From: Treponema parvum
GTDB lineage: Bacteria > Spirochaetota > Spirochaetia > Treponematales > Treponemataceae
Reading direction: 5' to 3'
Assembly (NCBI RefSeq): GCF_017893945.1
Contig: NZ_CP054257.1
Span: forward strand, 2,542,001 to 2,606,000
Length of the DNA stretch: 64,000 nt
Part shown: positions 25,929-35,086 of the stretch, one piece after another
Layout: each line of letters begins with the position of its first letter
Position numbering within the stretch: position 1 is the stretch's first letter
The notes under the pieces: model-generated
Seen by the model: the letters and a program-made list of their open reading frames with translations, nothing else
The model's database searches: none
Told to the model about the DNA's origin: nothing
Translations under genes and position numbers: made by a program

Positions 25929-27845
25929 ATGCACAAGGCGACGGTTTCACTTACAATTCTTTTGCTCCTTATTCGGTTTTTTCCGGCCTTTTCAGAGCCC
26001 GTAAACTCCGGCGGATATGAAAAATCCGCAGAATTTGCCGTAAAAAAAGCGCAGGAAATGCGGCTCTCCGAAGATCCGTATTGGCACACATTGCTGCACT
26101 ATAAACCAGCCGGAGAAGGGCGTTATAAAAGTCTTATAGACGATCCCAAATTCTTTTGTGCAAAAAACGGAAAAACCGATCCCGCTGCGGAACTTTCGGC
26201 TACTTTAAAGGCTTTTTTTGCGCTTCCCGTAGAAGGCGAACGCCATGCGGCAGCGCGTTTCCCGGGCAGGTATGCATGGCTTTGCCGTAAGCTCGGTTTA
26301 CAAACCCAGGATTTTCCTTATGACGGCGACGCCGAATATTCAAGTCTCATAAAACTTCTTCGCCCCGGTTCGATTTACTTGGTTTTCCCTTCCGGCTATA
26401 TGAAAAATCCCGCTTCCGTATTCGGACATACCTTGATCCTTGTTGAAACGGAAGGCAGGCCCCAGCTGCTTGCCAATTCCATAAGCTACGGGGCTATTAC
26501 AACTTTAAACACCGGCTTTGTTTACGCCCTTTTGGGGCTCGTGGGCGGGTTTCACGGTTATTACGGCTTTAGTCCCTATTATGAAAAGATAAAAGAATAT
26601 GCAAACATGGATATGCGCGACATGTGGGAATACCGCTTTAATTTTACGGAAGAAGAAAAAGACAGACTTTTGCGCCACCTTCTTGATATGACTGGCATAT
26701 ATTCAAATTATTATTTTATAAGCGAAAATTGTTCGTATAATCTGCTTTTTTTAATAGAAGCGGCCCGGCCTGAAACAAAGATAACTCAAGTAGTGTCGGG
26801 CGTGGTAGAGCCCGTTGCGACAATAAAGGCCATGTACTCCGCCGGATTATACGACGACTTTGTATACAGACCTTCGCTCTTTAAAAGAATAGAAACATTA
26901 AAAACCGCTTTGAGCGCGGAACAAAATAGATACGTAAAATCTCTTTGCACGGGCAAAAAAACGGTAAAGGATTTTCCTTTTGAAACTTCGGATAAAGAAA
27001 CGCAGGCTGTAATTTGGGAGATTTCGGCGGAATATCTTCAATACCTTCTCAACAACGGAAAGATCAGCCCGGAAGAATACAGGCCGCGCTATGTCGAAGT
27101 TTTATCCGAAAGACGAAAACTCGGCGCGATAAAATACGATGCAAAAACAGAAATCCCTAAGGCGCCGCACACGGCGCACGGTTCAAAGAAAATCGCCTTA
27201 GGATGCGGAAAAGACGCCGGCGGAAACTACCTCGGCTTTAATTGCAGGCTTACTGCGCACGAGCAGCTTGAAAATTCCGCCGGCTACAGCGATAATTCTC
27301 AGCTCTTGTTTTTCAACGTAGACGGGCGATTGAGGCCTATGACAAACGAATTTTATCTAAAGCATGCCCTCCTTGCCGATATTATCTCTTTGCCGGTTTC
27401 CGACATATATTTTTTTAATTCAGCCGTCCGCGTTTCATTCGGCTTAAAAAGCAGCGCCTATAAGGATAAGGATGAAAACCTTGCTCTTAATTTAAAGTTC
27501 TTATACGGTACGAGCATAAGTCCCGTTTCATGGATTCAGCTTTATTTGATGGCGGGCGCCGACGCATATTTTAATCATGAATACGACTATTATACGGATT
27601 TGCGGGCCGGCGGCGAAACCGGATTTATAACTACTTTCGGTGCGTGGAAAAATAAAATACAAGCGGAGATTTTTCAGACGCCGCTTGATCCGCAGCATCT
27701 TTTTATAACTTTTTCCGCTGACGAAGAGGTTTCGCTTTCTCAAAATTCGGCTTTAAAGGCCGGCTGCTCGCTCAACATTAACCGAAGGGAACGGCGCAGT
27801 TTATATCGTCCCGAGTGGTACTTTTCCGTCAACGCCTTTTTTTAG
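25929..27845 (+). CDS. DUF4105 (Lnb-like) periplasmic/outer-membrane protein
   Basis: Exported 638-aa protein with an N-terminal signal peptide (LTILLLLIRFFPAFS). The DUF4105/Lnb N-terminal domain spans ~120-300, with the signatures PGSIYLVFPSGYMKNPASVFGHT, NSISYGA, and SENCSYNLLFLIEA. The C-terminal ~230 residues are strand-rich with alternating aromatic residues and end in Phe (VNAFF), consistent with a beta-barrel. A TATACT element at 25910-25915 with a leader of only a few bases is the probable promoter. Role unknown; the family is envelope-associated and has a cysteine/histidine pair suggestive of hydrolase activity. Confidence 0.8.
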   Translation: MHKATVSLTILLLLIRFFPAFSEPVNSGGYEKSAEFAVKKAQEMRLSEDPYWHTLLHYKPAGEGRYKSLIDDPKFFCAKNGKTDPAAELSATLKAFFALPVEGERHAAARFPGRYAWLCRKLGLQTQDFPYDGDAEYSSLIKLLRPGSIYLVFPSGYMKNPASVFGHTLILVETEGRPQLLANSISYGAITTLNTGFVYALLGLVGGFHGYYGFSPYYEKIKEYANMDMRDMWEYRFNFTEEEKDRLLRHLLDMTGIYSNYYFISENCSYNLLFLIEAARPETKITQVVSGVVEPVATIKAMYSAGLYDDFVYRPSLFKRIETLKTALSAEQNRYVKSLCTGKKTVKDFPFETSDKETQAVIWEISAEYLQYLLNNGKISPEEYRPRYVEVLSERRKLGAIKYDAKTEIPKAPHTAHGSKKIALGCGKDAGGNYLGFNCRLTAHEQLENSAGYSDNSQLLFFNVDGRLRPMTNEFYLKHALLADIISLPVSDIYFFNSAVRVSFGLKSSAYKDKDENLALNLKFLYGTSISPVSWIQLYLMAGADAYFNHEYDYYTDLRAGGETGFITTFGAWKNKIQAEIFQTPLDPQHLFITFSADEEVSLSQNSALKAGCSLNINRRERRSLYRPEWYFSVNAFF

Positions 27846-27960
27846 AGGAATCTTTCCGGCGCGCACGCTCCTGCCGGCCGATGTCGCGTGCCTGTCCGCC
27901 GCGCCTTGTTCAAGGATCGGCGTTTCCGAAAGTCCGCATCCGGAAGTTCCGCCATTTCTG

Positions 27961-29094
27961 CTACTTTACAGTAGTTCTGCTTCGCTCCTTTTCCACAACA
28001 TAGAGCACAAGGACGGAACCCTTCGCCAGCTCGTACGGCGCTGTGAAATTCCCGCCCGGATGGTTGAAAGCGATCAGCGTATAAGGTTCTGTTTCGGGCG
28101 ACTGCACTTCGATTCTTACCGGCACGGGATAAGGATAATTTGTAAGCGTTTCGCTTAAAATTCCAAATACAAATTCATCGCCGCCCGCCTCGGGAAAAGC
28201 AAATTCAGCCGAAACCCTTGAATAATTCGGAAGGAATTCTTTGTCGAATGTCTGCTGCTGAACCACAGTTCCCGGAGTTTCATTTGCCTTTGCAATATGT
28301 GATGTAAAATCAAAGACTATCTTACTTGTCTGCATAATTTCGAGCATTTCTTTTACGTTTTTACCGATTATATTCGGGACACGGGTATTTTCAAATTCCG
28401 GCCCGCGGCTCACGATGAGATTTAAGGTTACCGGTTCCGTTATGACCGTACCCGGCGCGGGATTTTGTTCAAGGATCACGCCGGGGGAAGAAACATCGGC
28501 CTTGTAAACAGGATCGGCAAGAACAATAAGCGGATTGGCCGAGCCTGCAAACAATGTCTGCAATTGCATACGGACGTCGTCAAGTATGAGTCCCTTGTAA
28601 TCTTCGATATGGTCTATGACTACGCCCTTGCTTACCACGAGCGAAATCCTGCGGCCTGCCTTTACGATCATGCCGGCGCCCGGATTTTGTTCAAGAATTT
28701 TGCCAGCGTCGCCCGGCCTTTCCGAATAGCGCAATCTTATTTTGGGATAAAGCTCCTTTTCCTGCATTTCGATGAGAGCGTCGGCCAGGGTTTGTCCCGT
28801 TACGTCGGGAACCATAACCTTTTCCTGCCCCTGCACTACCGCAAAGAAAACCACTCCGGCGGAAAAGATCATTAGAATAAAAGCCGAAACAAAAGTAAAA
28901 ATCATAGCTTTTGAATTTTTTTGAAACAGCGACAGAGTGTCCGCCGCATTTATCCGCAGTTTGTTAAAAAAGAAATTTTTAAGTTTAAAAAGAATATCCG
29001 CTGCGTTTATCTTTGTGATTTTGAATTTGTTTTTTCCGAAAAGTGAATTTTTTTTCGATCCGTCGGAATCGGAAGTTTTGTTTTCATCATCCAT
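27961..29094 (-). CDS. PASTA-domain membrane protein
   Basis: 377-aa bitopic protein: a ~65-residue cytoplasmic N-terminus with two INAAD repeats, one transmembrane helix (~residues 66-92), and three extracytoplasmic PASTA repeats starting near VMVPDVTGQTLADAL, IEDYKGLILDDVRMQL and TRVPNIIGKNVKEML, each with the xxPxPG or PGxV edge. PASTA domains bind muropeptides, usually on Ser/Thr kinases or penicillin-binding proteins; here there is no kinase or transpeptidase domain. GAGGAAA precedes the ATG. It is the last gene of a run with def and fmt, an arrangement seen with cell-wall genes elsewhere. Confidence 0.88.
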   Translation of the reverse strand: MDDENKTSDSDGSKKNSLFGKNKFKITKINAADILFKLKNFFFNKLRINAADTLSLFQKNSKAMIFTFVSAFILMIFSAGVVFFAVVQGQEKVMVPDVTGQTLADALIEMQEKELYPKIRLRYSERPGDAGKILEQNPGAGMIVKAGRRISLVVSKGVVIDHIEDYKGLILDDVRMQLQTLFAGSANPLIVLADPVYKADVSSPGVILEQNPAPGTVITEPVTLNLIVSRGPEFENTRVPNIIGKNVKEMLEIMQTSKIVFDFTSHIAKANETPGTVVQQQTFDKEFLPNYSRVSAEFAFPEAGGDEFVFGILSETLTNYPYPVPVRIEVQSPETEPYTLIAFNHPGGNFTAPYELAKGSVLVLYVVEKERSRTTVK

Positions 29095-29104
29095 AGCGTT
29101 TCCT

Positions 29105-30109
29105 CTATTGTAATGTGGTGCCTATAAAATTGCGGCTGCCGTTCATAAAGTCTATGTAATTCATGGCTTTTTTAAACTGCCATTGAAGCTCTGTCGCAAC
29201 AATAAAATCCTTTGCGCAGGCAATGTAAATTCCGCTTTTTTTATCAAAGAAAGCCGCCGTGCCCGGTTTTAATTCCGCCGGACCCTTTAATGCCGGATTT
29301 TTTGACGCGGAAACGAAAGCTGCTGCGGGCAAAGCGCACGATATGCGAGCCTTTAGGATTTTAAGGTTCACGCCCCCGGCAGTTGTAAAACATCCGGGTT
29401 CGCTCGTGTAGGCGCGGATCATCGCTTCGATGTCTTCGGCCGGCTTGTCCCAGCGGATCTTTGAGTCTTCTTTTTTTATAGCAAAAGTGTAAGAAACGTC
29501 GCCTTTTTGCGGTTTTGCCTCAGGCAGATTGCCTGCAGCGGCGGTTTCTTTCAGTATACGGGATATCTCCGCCGCTCCTAAAACGGCGCTTTTTTCCAAA
29601 AGGCTGTCCGCCGTTTCCGTAAAGTCAAGCGGAATTTCTTTTTGATAAAGTAAGTCTCCGGTATCCGTTTCAAGCGCAATTTTTTGTATGCTTATGCCCG
29701 TCGTTTTGTCGCGGTTTAATATGGCCTGGGGAACGGGAGAGCAGCCTCGGTATTTGGGCAGGAGCGACGGATGCAAGTTTATTCCGCCGTATTTTAAGGT
29801 TGCCAGGAATTTCGGGCCGAATATATGACCGTAGGCAAAGCACACTAAAATGTCGGGGCTGAACTTTTCCATTTCAGCGCGGAATTTTCCGTCCAAATGT
29901 TCGGGCGTAAACACCGGGATGTTTGCATTTCGGGCGACGACGTGAACCGGCGTGGGAATCAATTCCCTGTGTCTGCCCCGCGGTGCGGGCGGATTTGTGA
30001 GAACGCTTGAAATTACTACGCCGCTTTCAAAAAGGGATCGGTCCTTTAAAAGAAGTTCAAGCATAACGGCGGAAGCGCCGGGGCTCCCTGCGTACAGTAC
30101 TTTCAGCAC
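29105..30109 (-). CDS. fmt: Methionyl-tRNA formyltransferase
   Basis: Formylates initiator Met-tRNA with 10-formyl-THF. The formyl-transferase core has the NLHPSLLPKYRG motif with catalytic Asn/His, and the downstream ETDTGDLLYQ segment with the conserved Asp; the C-terminal tRNA-binding domain follows from ~210. The start is a GTG that overlaps the def stop by seven bases, with GGAGG inside def as ribosome site. def-fmt is the classic pair that adds and removes the formyl group. The C-terminal part has an Ala/Lys-rich insertion around residues 260-285. Confidence 0.93.
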   Translation of the reverse strand: MLKVLYAGSPGASAVMLELLLKDRSLFESGVVISSVLTNPPAPRGRHRELIPTPVHVVARNANIPVFTPEHLDGKFRAEMEKFSPDILVCFAYGHIFGPKFLATLKYGGINLHPSLLPKYRGCSPVPQAILNRDKTTGISIQKIALETDTGDLLYQKEIPLDFTETADSLLEKSAVLGAAEISRILKETAAAGNLPEAKPQKGDVSYTFAIKKEDSKIRWDKPAEDIEAMIRAYTSEPGCFTTAGGVNLKILKARISCALPAAAFVSASKNPALKGPAELKPGTAAFFDKKSGIYIACAKDFIVATELQWQFKKAMNYIDFMNGSRNFIGTTLQ

Positions 30110-30690
30110 CGGTTCGTTACCTCCGCTTTTTTTGCTTCCTTCGCGGCGATTTTTGCGTTTATTCGGTTCAATTTCGCTTTTTTTTGCGCTTGTTTTTGAG
30201 CGGAACGCTCCGCCCGGATTTTGAATTTCTGTTTTATCTTTTCGGCGAAATCCTTATCGCCCTTGTCTATAAAAAGAATTCCTTCAAGGTGGTCGCTTTC
30301 GTGCTGAATAACGCGAGCAAGCAGTCCGTCGGCTTCGAGTGTAAACGGTTTACCGCTTTCGTCAAGCGCCTGCACGGTTACCTTTTTGGGACGAACGATG
30401 GATTCGTAAGTTTCCGGAATGCTGAGGCAGCCTTCCTCATAGGAACAGACTTCCTGAGAAGTCGATATTATTTGGGGATTTATGAATACGCGGCGTACGT
30501 TGTCGTCAACCATGATGACAAACATTCTTAACGGAAGACCTACTTGCGGCGCCGCAAGGCCTACGCCGTCGGCATTTATCATCGTTTCAAGCATTTGTTC
30601 AGCCAAAGAACGGATTTCGTCCGTTACTTCGGGAACATCTTTTGCTTTTTGGCGTAAAATTTCTTCTCCCAATTTACATATACGAAGCAT
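30103..30690 (-). CDS. def: Peptide deformylase
   Basis: Removes the N-formyl group from nascent proteins. All three motifs are present: GVGLAAPQVG (42-51), EGCLSIP with metal ligand C88, and QHESDHLEG with H130, E131 and H134. The ATG at 30690 has AAGGAG at good distance, so the longer in-frame extension is rejected. The C-terminus adds ~40 Lys/Ala-rich residues beyond the catalytic domain. It lies between hisD and fmt and overlaps fmt by seven bases. Confidence 0.95.
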   Translation of the reverse strand: MLRICKLGEEILRQKAKDVPEVTDEIRSLAEQMLETMINADGVGLAAPQVGLPLRMFVIMVDDNVRRVFINPQIISTSQEVCSYEEGCLSIPETYESIVRPKKVTVQALDESGKPFTLEADGLLARVIQHESDHLEGILFIDKGDKDFAEKIKQKFKIRAERSAQKQAQKKAKLNRINAKIAAKEAKKAEVTNRC

Positions 30691-30756
30691 ATCACTCCTT
30701 AAAATTGCACAGCGCCGGAATTTTACCGCAAGCCGCGGCGCAAAATTCATAAGGTA

Positions 30757-32112
30757 TTATTCTCTTATTCTCAGCCTTGCGGACTCTGCGTGGGCAAAAA
30801 GACCTTCCGCGCATCCCAAACAGGCCGATACCTTTGCGCTTTTATTTACACCGTCATAACCCGGTTTCGTTCTGAGCGTAGTAACGGTTTTTAAAAAACA
30901 CCGCACGCTTAAGCCGCCTGTAAATCGCGCGGAACCGGAAGTAGGAAGCGTGTGATTTATTCCTGCAGCATAATCTCCCAAAACTTCTGCGGAACTGTGT
31001 CCTATAAAAAGAGACCCGTAGTTGTGTACGCGTTTTTCGATTTTATCGAGGTTCGGGCCTTCATCGATCGCAAGCTCAAGATGTTCCGGAGCTTTGCGGT
31101 TTGCAATATCGGCGGCCTGTTCGAGCGATTCGGTTATTATGATCCGGCCGAAATTATCGATGCTTTCCCGCGCTATGTTTTTTGTTTGAAGCGTCTCAAG
31201 CTGTTTTTCTATCTCTTCCGCAACGGAAAAAGCAAGTTCTTGCGACGGAGTTGCCAAAACCGGCTGAGCTACAACATCGTGTTCCGCCTGAGCCAAAAGA
31301 TCGGCTGCTATCCACTCGGGATTCGCCGAAGAATCGGCAATTATGAACACTTCGGTAGGACCTGCCGCCATGTCCAAGCCGACGGTTCCGTAGACTAGTC
31401 TTTTTGCCTCAGCAACAAATTTATTACCCGGGCCTACTATCACGTCGACTTGCGGCACGGATTGTGTTCCGAACGCCATCGCCGCGATCGCCTGTGCTCC
31501 GCCGCAGGCAAAGACGCGGTCGGTACCGCAAATATATGCGGCGGCCATGATTCCTTCGTCGGCGTACGGTTTTCCGCCTGAAAACGCCTTGCCGGAAACG
31601 TTGGCGGCCTTTTTTAGGTCGTCGGGGTGCACCCGCGGAGGAGTACAGAGTATCGTTTCTTTTACGCCCGCCGCCTTTGCAGGCATCACCGTCATTATCA
31701 CGGTTGAAAGGAGCGGGAACCGCCCCGCAGGGACGTATGCTCCGGCTCTTTCAACGGGAACGGTTTTTTGTCCCGTAAACAATCCCGGCCGCAGTTCGAT
31801 TTCAAAGTCGCCGAAAGATTCTTTTTGTTTTTTTGCAAATTCAAGCGCAAGGTCGCGGGAATAAGTGAGCGCTTCGTACAAGGCGGGATCCCGCTTTTCC
31901 ATCTTTTTTGCGGCTGCTTTAAGATCGCTTTGAGGAATTTCAAAGACGGCCGGATCCGCAGCGTCGAATTTTTTAGCGTATTCGTGAAGGGCAATGTCCT
32001 TTTTCGCTTTGACGTCGGACAGGATGGTCTTTACCGTCTCAAGGGAAGATCCGAAATCCCGCCCTTCAAAAAAGTCGCTTTCAATTTCACAGGCTTTTTG
32101 TATTTTTATCAT
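30757..32112 (-). CDS. hisD: Histidinol dehydrogenase
   Basis: Zinc enzyme oxidising histidinol to histidine in two NAD steps, the last step of histidine synthesis. Conserved segments include VERAGAYVPAGRFPLLSTV, the QAIAAMAFGT region, VGPGNKFVAEAKRLV, AGPTEVFIIAD and the PEHLELA histidine motif. 451 aa is slightly longer than usual. It starts six bases after the hisA-hisI-hisE stop. Other histidine genes (hisG, B, C, F, H) are not in the window. Confidence 0.95.
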   Translation of the reverse strand: MIKIQKACEIESDFFEGRDFGSSLETVKTILSDVKAKKDIALHEYAKKFDAADPAVFEIPQSDLKAAAKKMEKRDPALYEALTYSRDLALEFAKKQKESFGDFEIELRPGLFTGQKTVPVERAGAYVPAGRFPLLSTVIMTVMPAKAAGVKETILCTPPRVHPDDLKKAANVSGKAFSGGKPYADEGIMAAAYICGTDRVFACGGAQAIAAMAFGTQSVPQVDVIVGPGNKFVAEAKRLVYGTVGLDMAAGPTEVFIIADSSANPEWIAADLLAQAEHDVVAQPVLATPSQELAFSVAEEIEKQLETLQTKNIARESIDNFGRIIITESLEQAADIANRKAPEHLELAIDEGPNLDKIEKRVHNYGSLFIGHSSAEVLGDYAAGINHTLPTSGSARFTGGLSVRCFLKTVTTLRTKPGYDGVNKSAKVSACLGCAEGLFAHAESARLRIRE

Positions 32113-32118
32113 TTTTCG

Positions 32119-33417
32119 TCATTTTTCCTTATGGCGCTTGTCCAATTCATCGTAAACGTCCTGCCACGTAATTCCGCTCTTATTCATCAATACGCTTACA
32201 AAATACAAAAGATCCGAAGTCTCCCAGACTATTTCATCTTTGGTTTGAGCTTCGCACAGCTCTTCCGCCTCTTCTTCGATTTTTTCACGCACACGCTTGT
32301 CGTTAAGAGTCGCAGTGTACGATCCCGGGCTGGGATCGGCAAAGCGCTCGGCTATAGTCGCGTAAAGCCGCTCCATAGTAGAAGGTTCGTCGGGAGCGGA
32401 CGTAAAGCACGACCAGCTTCCCGTGTGGCACACGCCGCCGTGAGGAACGACGGTAGCTAAAACCGTGTCCCTGTCGCAGTCCGCGCGGAGTTTAACCAGC
32501 TCAAGATAGTGCCCTGAATTTTCACCCTTTGTCCATAAAACGCGCCGAGTACGGCTCCAAAAAGTGAGCTTACCGGTTTTAAATGTCTTTTCAAAGGCTT
32601 CTTTATTTGCGTAGCCAAGCATTAAGACGGCTCCGTGAACGTCCTGAGCGATAACCGGAACGAGCCCTTTTGTCTTTTGCCAATCCAGGCAGGAAATGAA
32701 AGCGTCTTTCAGCGCGATTTTTCCCGTATAAAGCGCCATTCCGATTTGAACGTCGCAATGCATCGTTTCGAGCTTTTCAATTTCTTGGATCGATGAAACG
32801 CCTCCGGCGGCGACAATCCTGCACTTTACGGCTTTGCGAAGCTTTTCTACGGTTTTTATGTCGGCGCCTTGCATGCAGCCTTCTTTTTCGACGCATGTGA
32901 ACAACAGCTCCGAGCAAAAATTCTCCGCGGCCTTCGCTCCGTCTATCAGAGAAATGTTTAAAGATTGCGTCCAGCCTTTTACGGCGATTTTTTCATCGAC
33001 GGCGTCTACTGCGATGATTATGCGCTGTCTGCCTACGGCATTTACGAGTTCTTCCAAAAATGTTTTATTTAAGATATCGCCGCAGGAATTTGCGTCGGCG
33101 TTCCATGCGGCGGAACCGATTATGACTTTTTCAGCTCCCAGGCTGACTAATTCTTTTGCGCGCTTTACGGAGCGTATGCCGCCCCCGCACCTTACGTTTC
33201 CACGGCGTAAAAGCGATTTTAACAAGGCGGTGTTTACGGTGTTTCCTTGAGCATCCGCGTTTCCAAGCGCTGCGTCAAGGTCTATAACGGCGACTTCGCC
33301 GTAACGGTTGAAGTCTTCGATAAGTTTATCCGCGTCGTCGCGCTGAATTACAAGCTCTTTTCCGTTTTTTAATTGAACGACGTGCCCGCCTTTTAAATCG
33401 ATAGAAGCGATTACCAT
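32119..33417 (-). CDS. HisA-HisI-HisE fusion, three histidine-pathway domains
   Basis: Single 432-aa protein joining three activities. Residues ~1-238 are HisA (ProFAR isomerase, TIM barrel: IASIDLKGG with the catalytic Asp, VIDLDAALG, AVDAVDEKIAVKGW with the second Asp). Residues ~245-335 are HisI (phosphoribosyl-AMP cyclohydrolase: FWSRTRRVLWTKGENSGH, and zinc ligands in LRADCDRDT and GVCHTGSWSCF). Residues ~345-432 are HisE (phosphoribosyl-ATP pyrophosphatase: EKIEEEAEELCEA, ETSDLLYF). Together they cover pathway steps 2, 3 and 4 consecutively. HisIE is common; the HisA attachment is unusual. Its promoter abuts the ATG. Confidence 0.92.
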   Translation of the reverse strand: MVIASIDLKGGHVVQLKNGKELVIQRDDADKLIEDFNRYGEVAVIDLDAALGNADAQGNTVNTALLKSLLRRGNVRCGGGIRSVKRAKELVSLGAEKVIIGSAAWNADANSCGDILNKTFLEELVNAVGRQRIIIAVDAVDEKIAVKGWTQSLNISLIDGAKAAENFCSELLFTCVEKEGCMQGADIKTVEKLRKAVKCRIVAAGGVSSIQEIEKLETMHCDVQIGMALYTGKIALKDAFISCLDWQKTKGLVPVIAQDVHGAVLMLGYANKEAFEKTFKTGKLTFWSRTRRVLWTKGENSGHYLELVKLRADCDRDTVLATVVPHGGVCHTGSWSCFTSAPDEPSTMERLYATIAERFADPSPGSYTATLNDKRVREKIEEEAEELCEAQTKDEIVWETSDLLYFVSVLMNKSGITWQDVYDELDKRHKEK

Positions 33418-33423
33418 ACTTCG

Positions 33424-33452
33424 ATTTTATCAGAAATGGAAAGGTCTATCAA
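33424..33452 (-). promoter_or_regulatory. Leaderless promoter of the his fusion gene
   Basis: Minus strand: TTGATA (33452-33447), 17-base spacer, TAAAAT (33429-33424) with an extended TGA, six bases to ATG at 33417. No Shine-Dalgarno. Confidence 0.68.
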
Positions 33453-33493
33453 TTACAGGATGCCCGGCAGCCCGCTGCGCGTTGCGGCATCTC

Positions 33494-35071
33494 TTACACG
33501 TATTCGGCAAATTTTGCGTTTACATACTTGTCGGAAATGCTTCTTACCAAAGCGTTGGCGGCGTCGCACATCTCTTTATTGTTTGCAACGATTTCCCAAC
33601 GGGTCATACCTTCTTCGCTTCGGCTTATTCTTTGAGCCACTTGGAACCACGGTTTTGACATGTCGGTGTCCTTTGTGATAACTTCCGGCAGGCCGTAGCG
33701 CATTAAAGTCGCGTCGAGGCTGCTCTTGTCTTCCATAAATTTTATTACAGTAACGCCGAATTTGTCTTTCATTGCGTTTTCAACGTCGTCCATTATGGAC
33801 TCCTCTTTGGATTCGTCCAAAAAGTGGCACGGCCATTCCCTTATCCTGAAAATATCTTTTTGTCTTTCATAGATTTTTTCATATTTTTCAGGATATTTTG
33901 CCCACATATTCGCGGTTAAAAGCGTGAACAGCAGAGTGTTTTCCGTAGCGGCAAAGCCTTTTGAATAATCGTTCAGATCGAAAGGCTGGTTCAAATAATA
34001 GTGAGCGGACTCTTCGCTTGCCACAATATATTGGCGTTTCAAGTTTGTCCTGAGAGCCTCTTTTATAAACGAGTGTCCGTTACGGATTATGTGAACATTG
34101 AATCCTTCTCTGCATTGATCGTACATCGAAAGCGGATTGGCTTTAACGTCCGAGTACAGATGAGGGTTATAAGTCGAGCCTTCAAAAAATCCGCTTTCAA
34201 AAACGGGGCGATAGATTTCTTTGAATTTGGGAGCCAACAAGGTCATGTTAAAAGCCGGCGCCAACTGCTCTCCGTCGCGGTTCATAATGTCCAGGCGGTC
34301 GCCGTCTCCGTCATAGCAAAAACCGAAGTCATAGCCGCCTTTTTTCATAATATCCCAAGTGGGCTTAATGCTTGAGATTATGATAGGGTTGGGATCTCCG
34401 TTTGGGAAATATCCGTTCGGAACGATATTGCGGGGCGTAACGGAACAGCCCGCATAGGTAAGGGCTTCAACTATTTCACAGCCTGCGGCGCCGGATAAAA
34501 AATCTACAAGAACGGGAACGCCGTTCAAGCTGTCTTTTTCAACGCCTGCAAAGCGCATGCTGTAGTCGATGAATTCGTCCATCACCCTTGAAACTATAAC
34601 TTTTCCCTTTTGCTTTGAAGGAGAAATTTCTTTGTTTTCAACGTAGTATTCTTTGATACATCTTATTCCGCCCTTAGGCCCGCAGTCCGTCGCCAGAGTA
34701 AACATGTCGGGCGCCATGAGCTTTAAGCCTATGTATTCTCCGGGATTGTGGCTTGCGGTAAACATTATGGCAGCGCTTTTTCTGTGTTTCATGCAGGAAA
34801 AATAAAATTGGCACGTTGAAATTTGAAGAGGGTTCAGTATTACGTCCAGCCCGATAGACGTGAACAGATCCGACGCTTCTTGAAGCAGGCCCGGCGCGGC
34901 GAGCCTTGCGTCCCGTCCCAAAACTACGGAGCTTACCTTGAGATCATCTTTAAAGTATCTTCCTGCCGCTTTTAAAAGGCGCTCGGAAACTTCGCTTGTC
35001 ATTTTACCCGATCGGGTTCTTATATCGTATGCCTTAAACATCGATAAATTCAAATCGAAATTTTCATTCAT
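33494..35071 (-). CDS. Phosphohexomutase (phosphoglucomutase/phosphomannomutase)
   Basis: Alpha-D-phosphohexomutase, 525 aa. The phosphoserine loop is TASHNPGEY near residue 105, the metal-binding loop DGDGDRLD near 255, the sugar-binding loop SEESAHYY near 350 and a C-terminal phosphate-binding part. It interconverts hexose-1- and hexose-6-phosphates; glucose or mannose preference cannot be read from sequence. Follows an ABC transporter operon on the same strand (16 bases after the permease stop), perhaps only by read-through. GGGG lies upstream of the ATG. Confidence 0.9.
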   Translation of the reverse strand: MNENFDLNLSMFKAYDIRTRSGKMTSEVSERLLKAAGRYFKDDLKVSSVVLGRDARLAAPGLLQEASDLFTSIGLDVILNPLQISTCQFYFSCMKHRKSAAIMFTASHNPGEYIGLKLMAPDMFTLATDCGPKGGIRCIKEYYVENKEISPSKQKGKVIVSRVMDEFIDYSMRFAGVEKDSLNGVPVLVDFLSGAAGCEIVEALTYAGCSVTPRNIVPNGYFPNGDPNPIIISSIKPTWDIMKKGGYDFGFCYDGDGDRLDIMNRDGEQLAPAFNMTLLAPKFKEIYRPVFESGFFEGSTYNPHLYSDVKANPLSMYDQCREGFNVHIIRNGHSFIKEALRTNLKRQYIVASEESAHYYLNQPFDLNDYSKGFAATENTLLFTLLTANMWAKYPEKYEKIYERQKDIFRIREWPCHFLDESKEESIMDDVENAMKDKFGVTVIKFMEDKSSLDATLMRYGLPEVITKDTDMSKPWFQVAQRISRSEEGMTRWEIVANNKEMCDAANALVRSISDKYVNAKFAEYV

Positions 35072-35086
35072 AAAATCTCATTCCCC

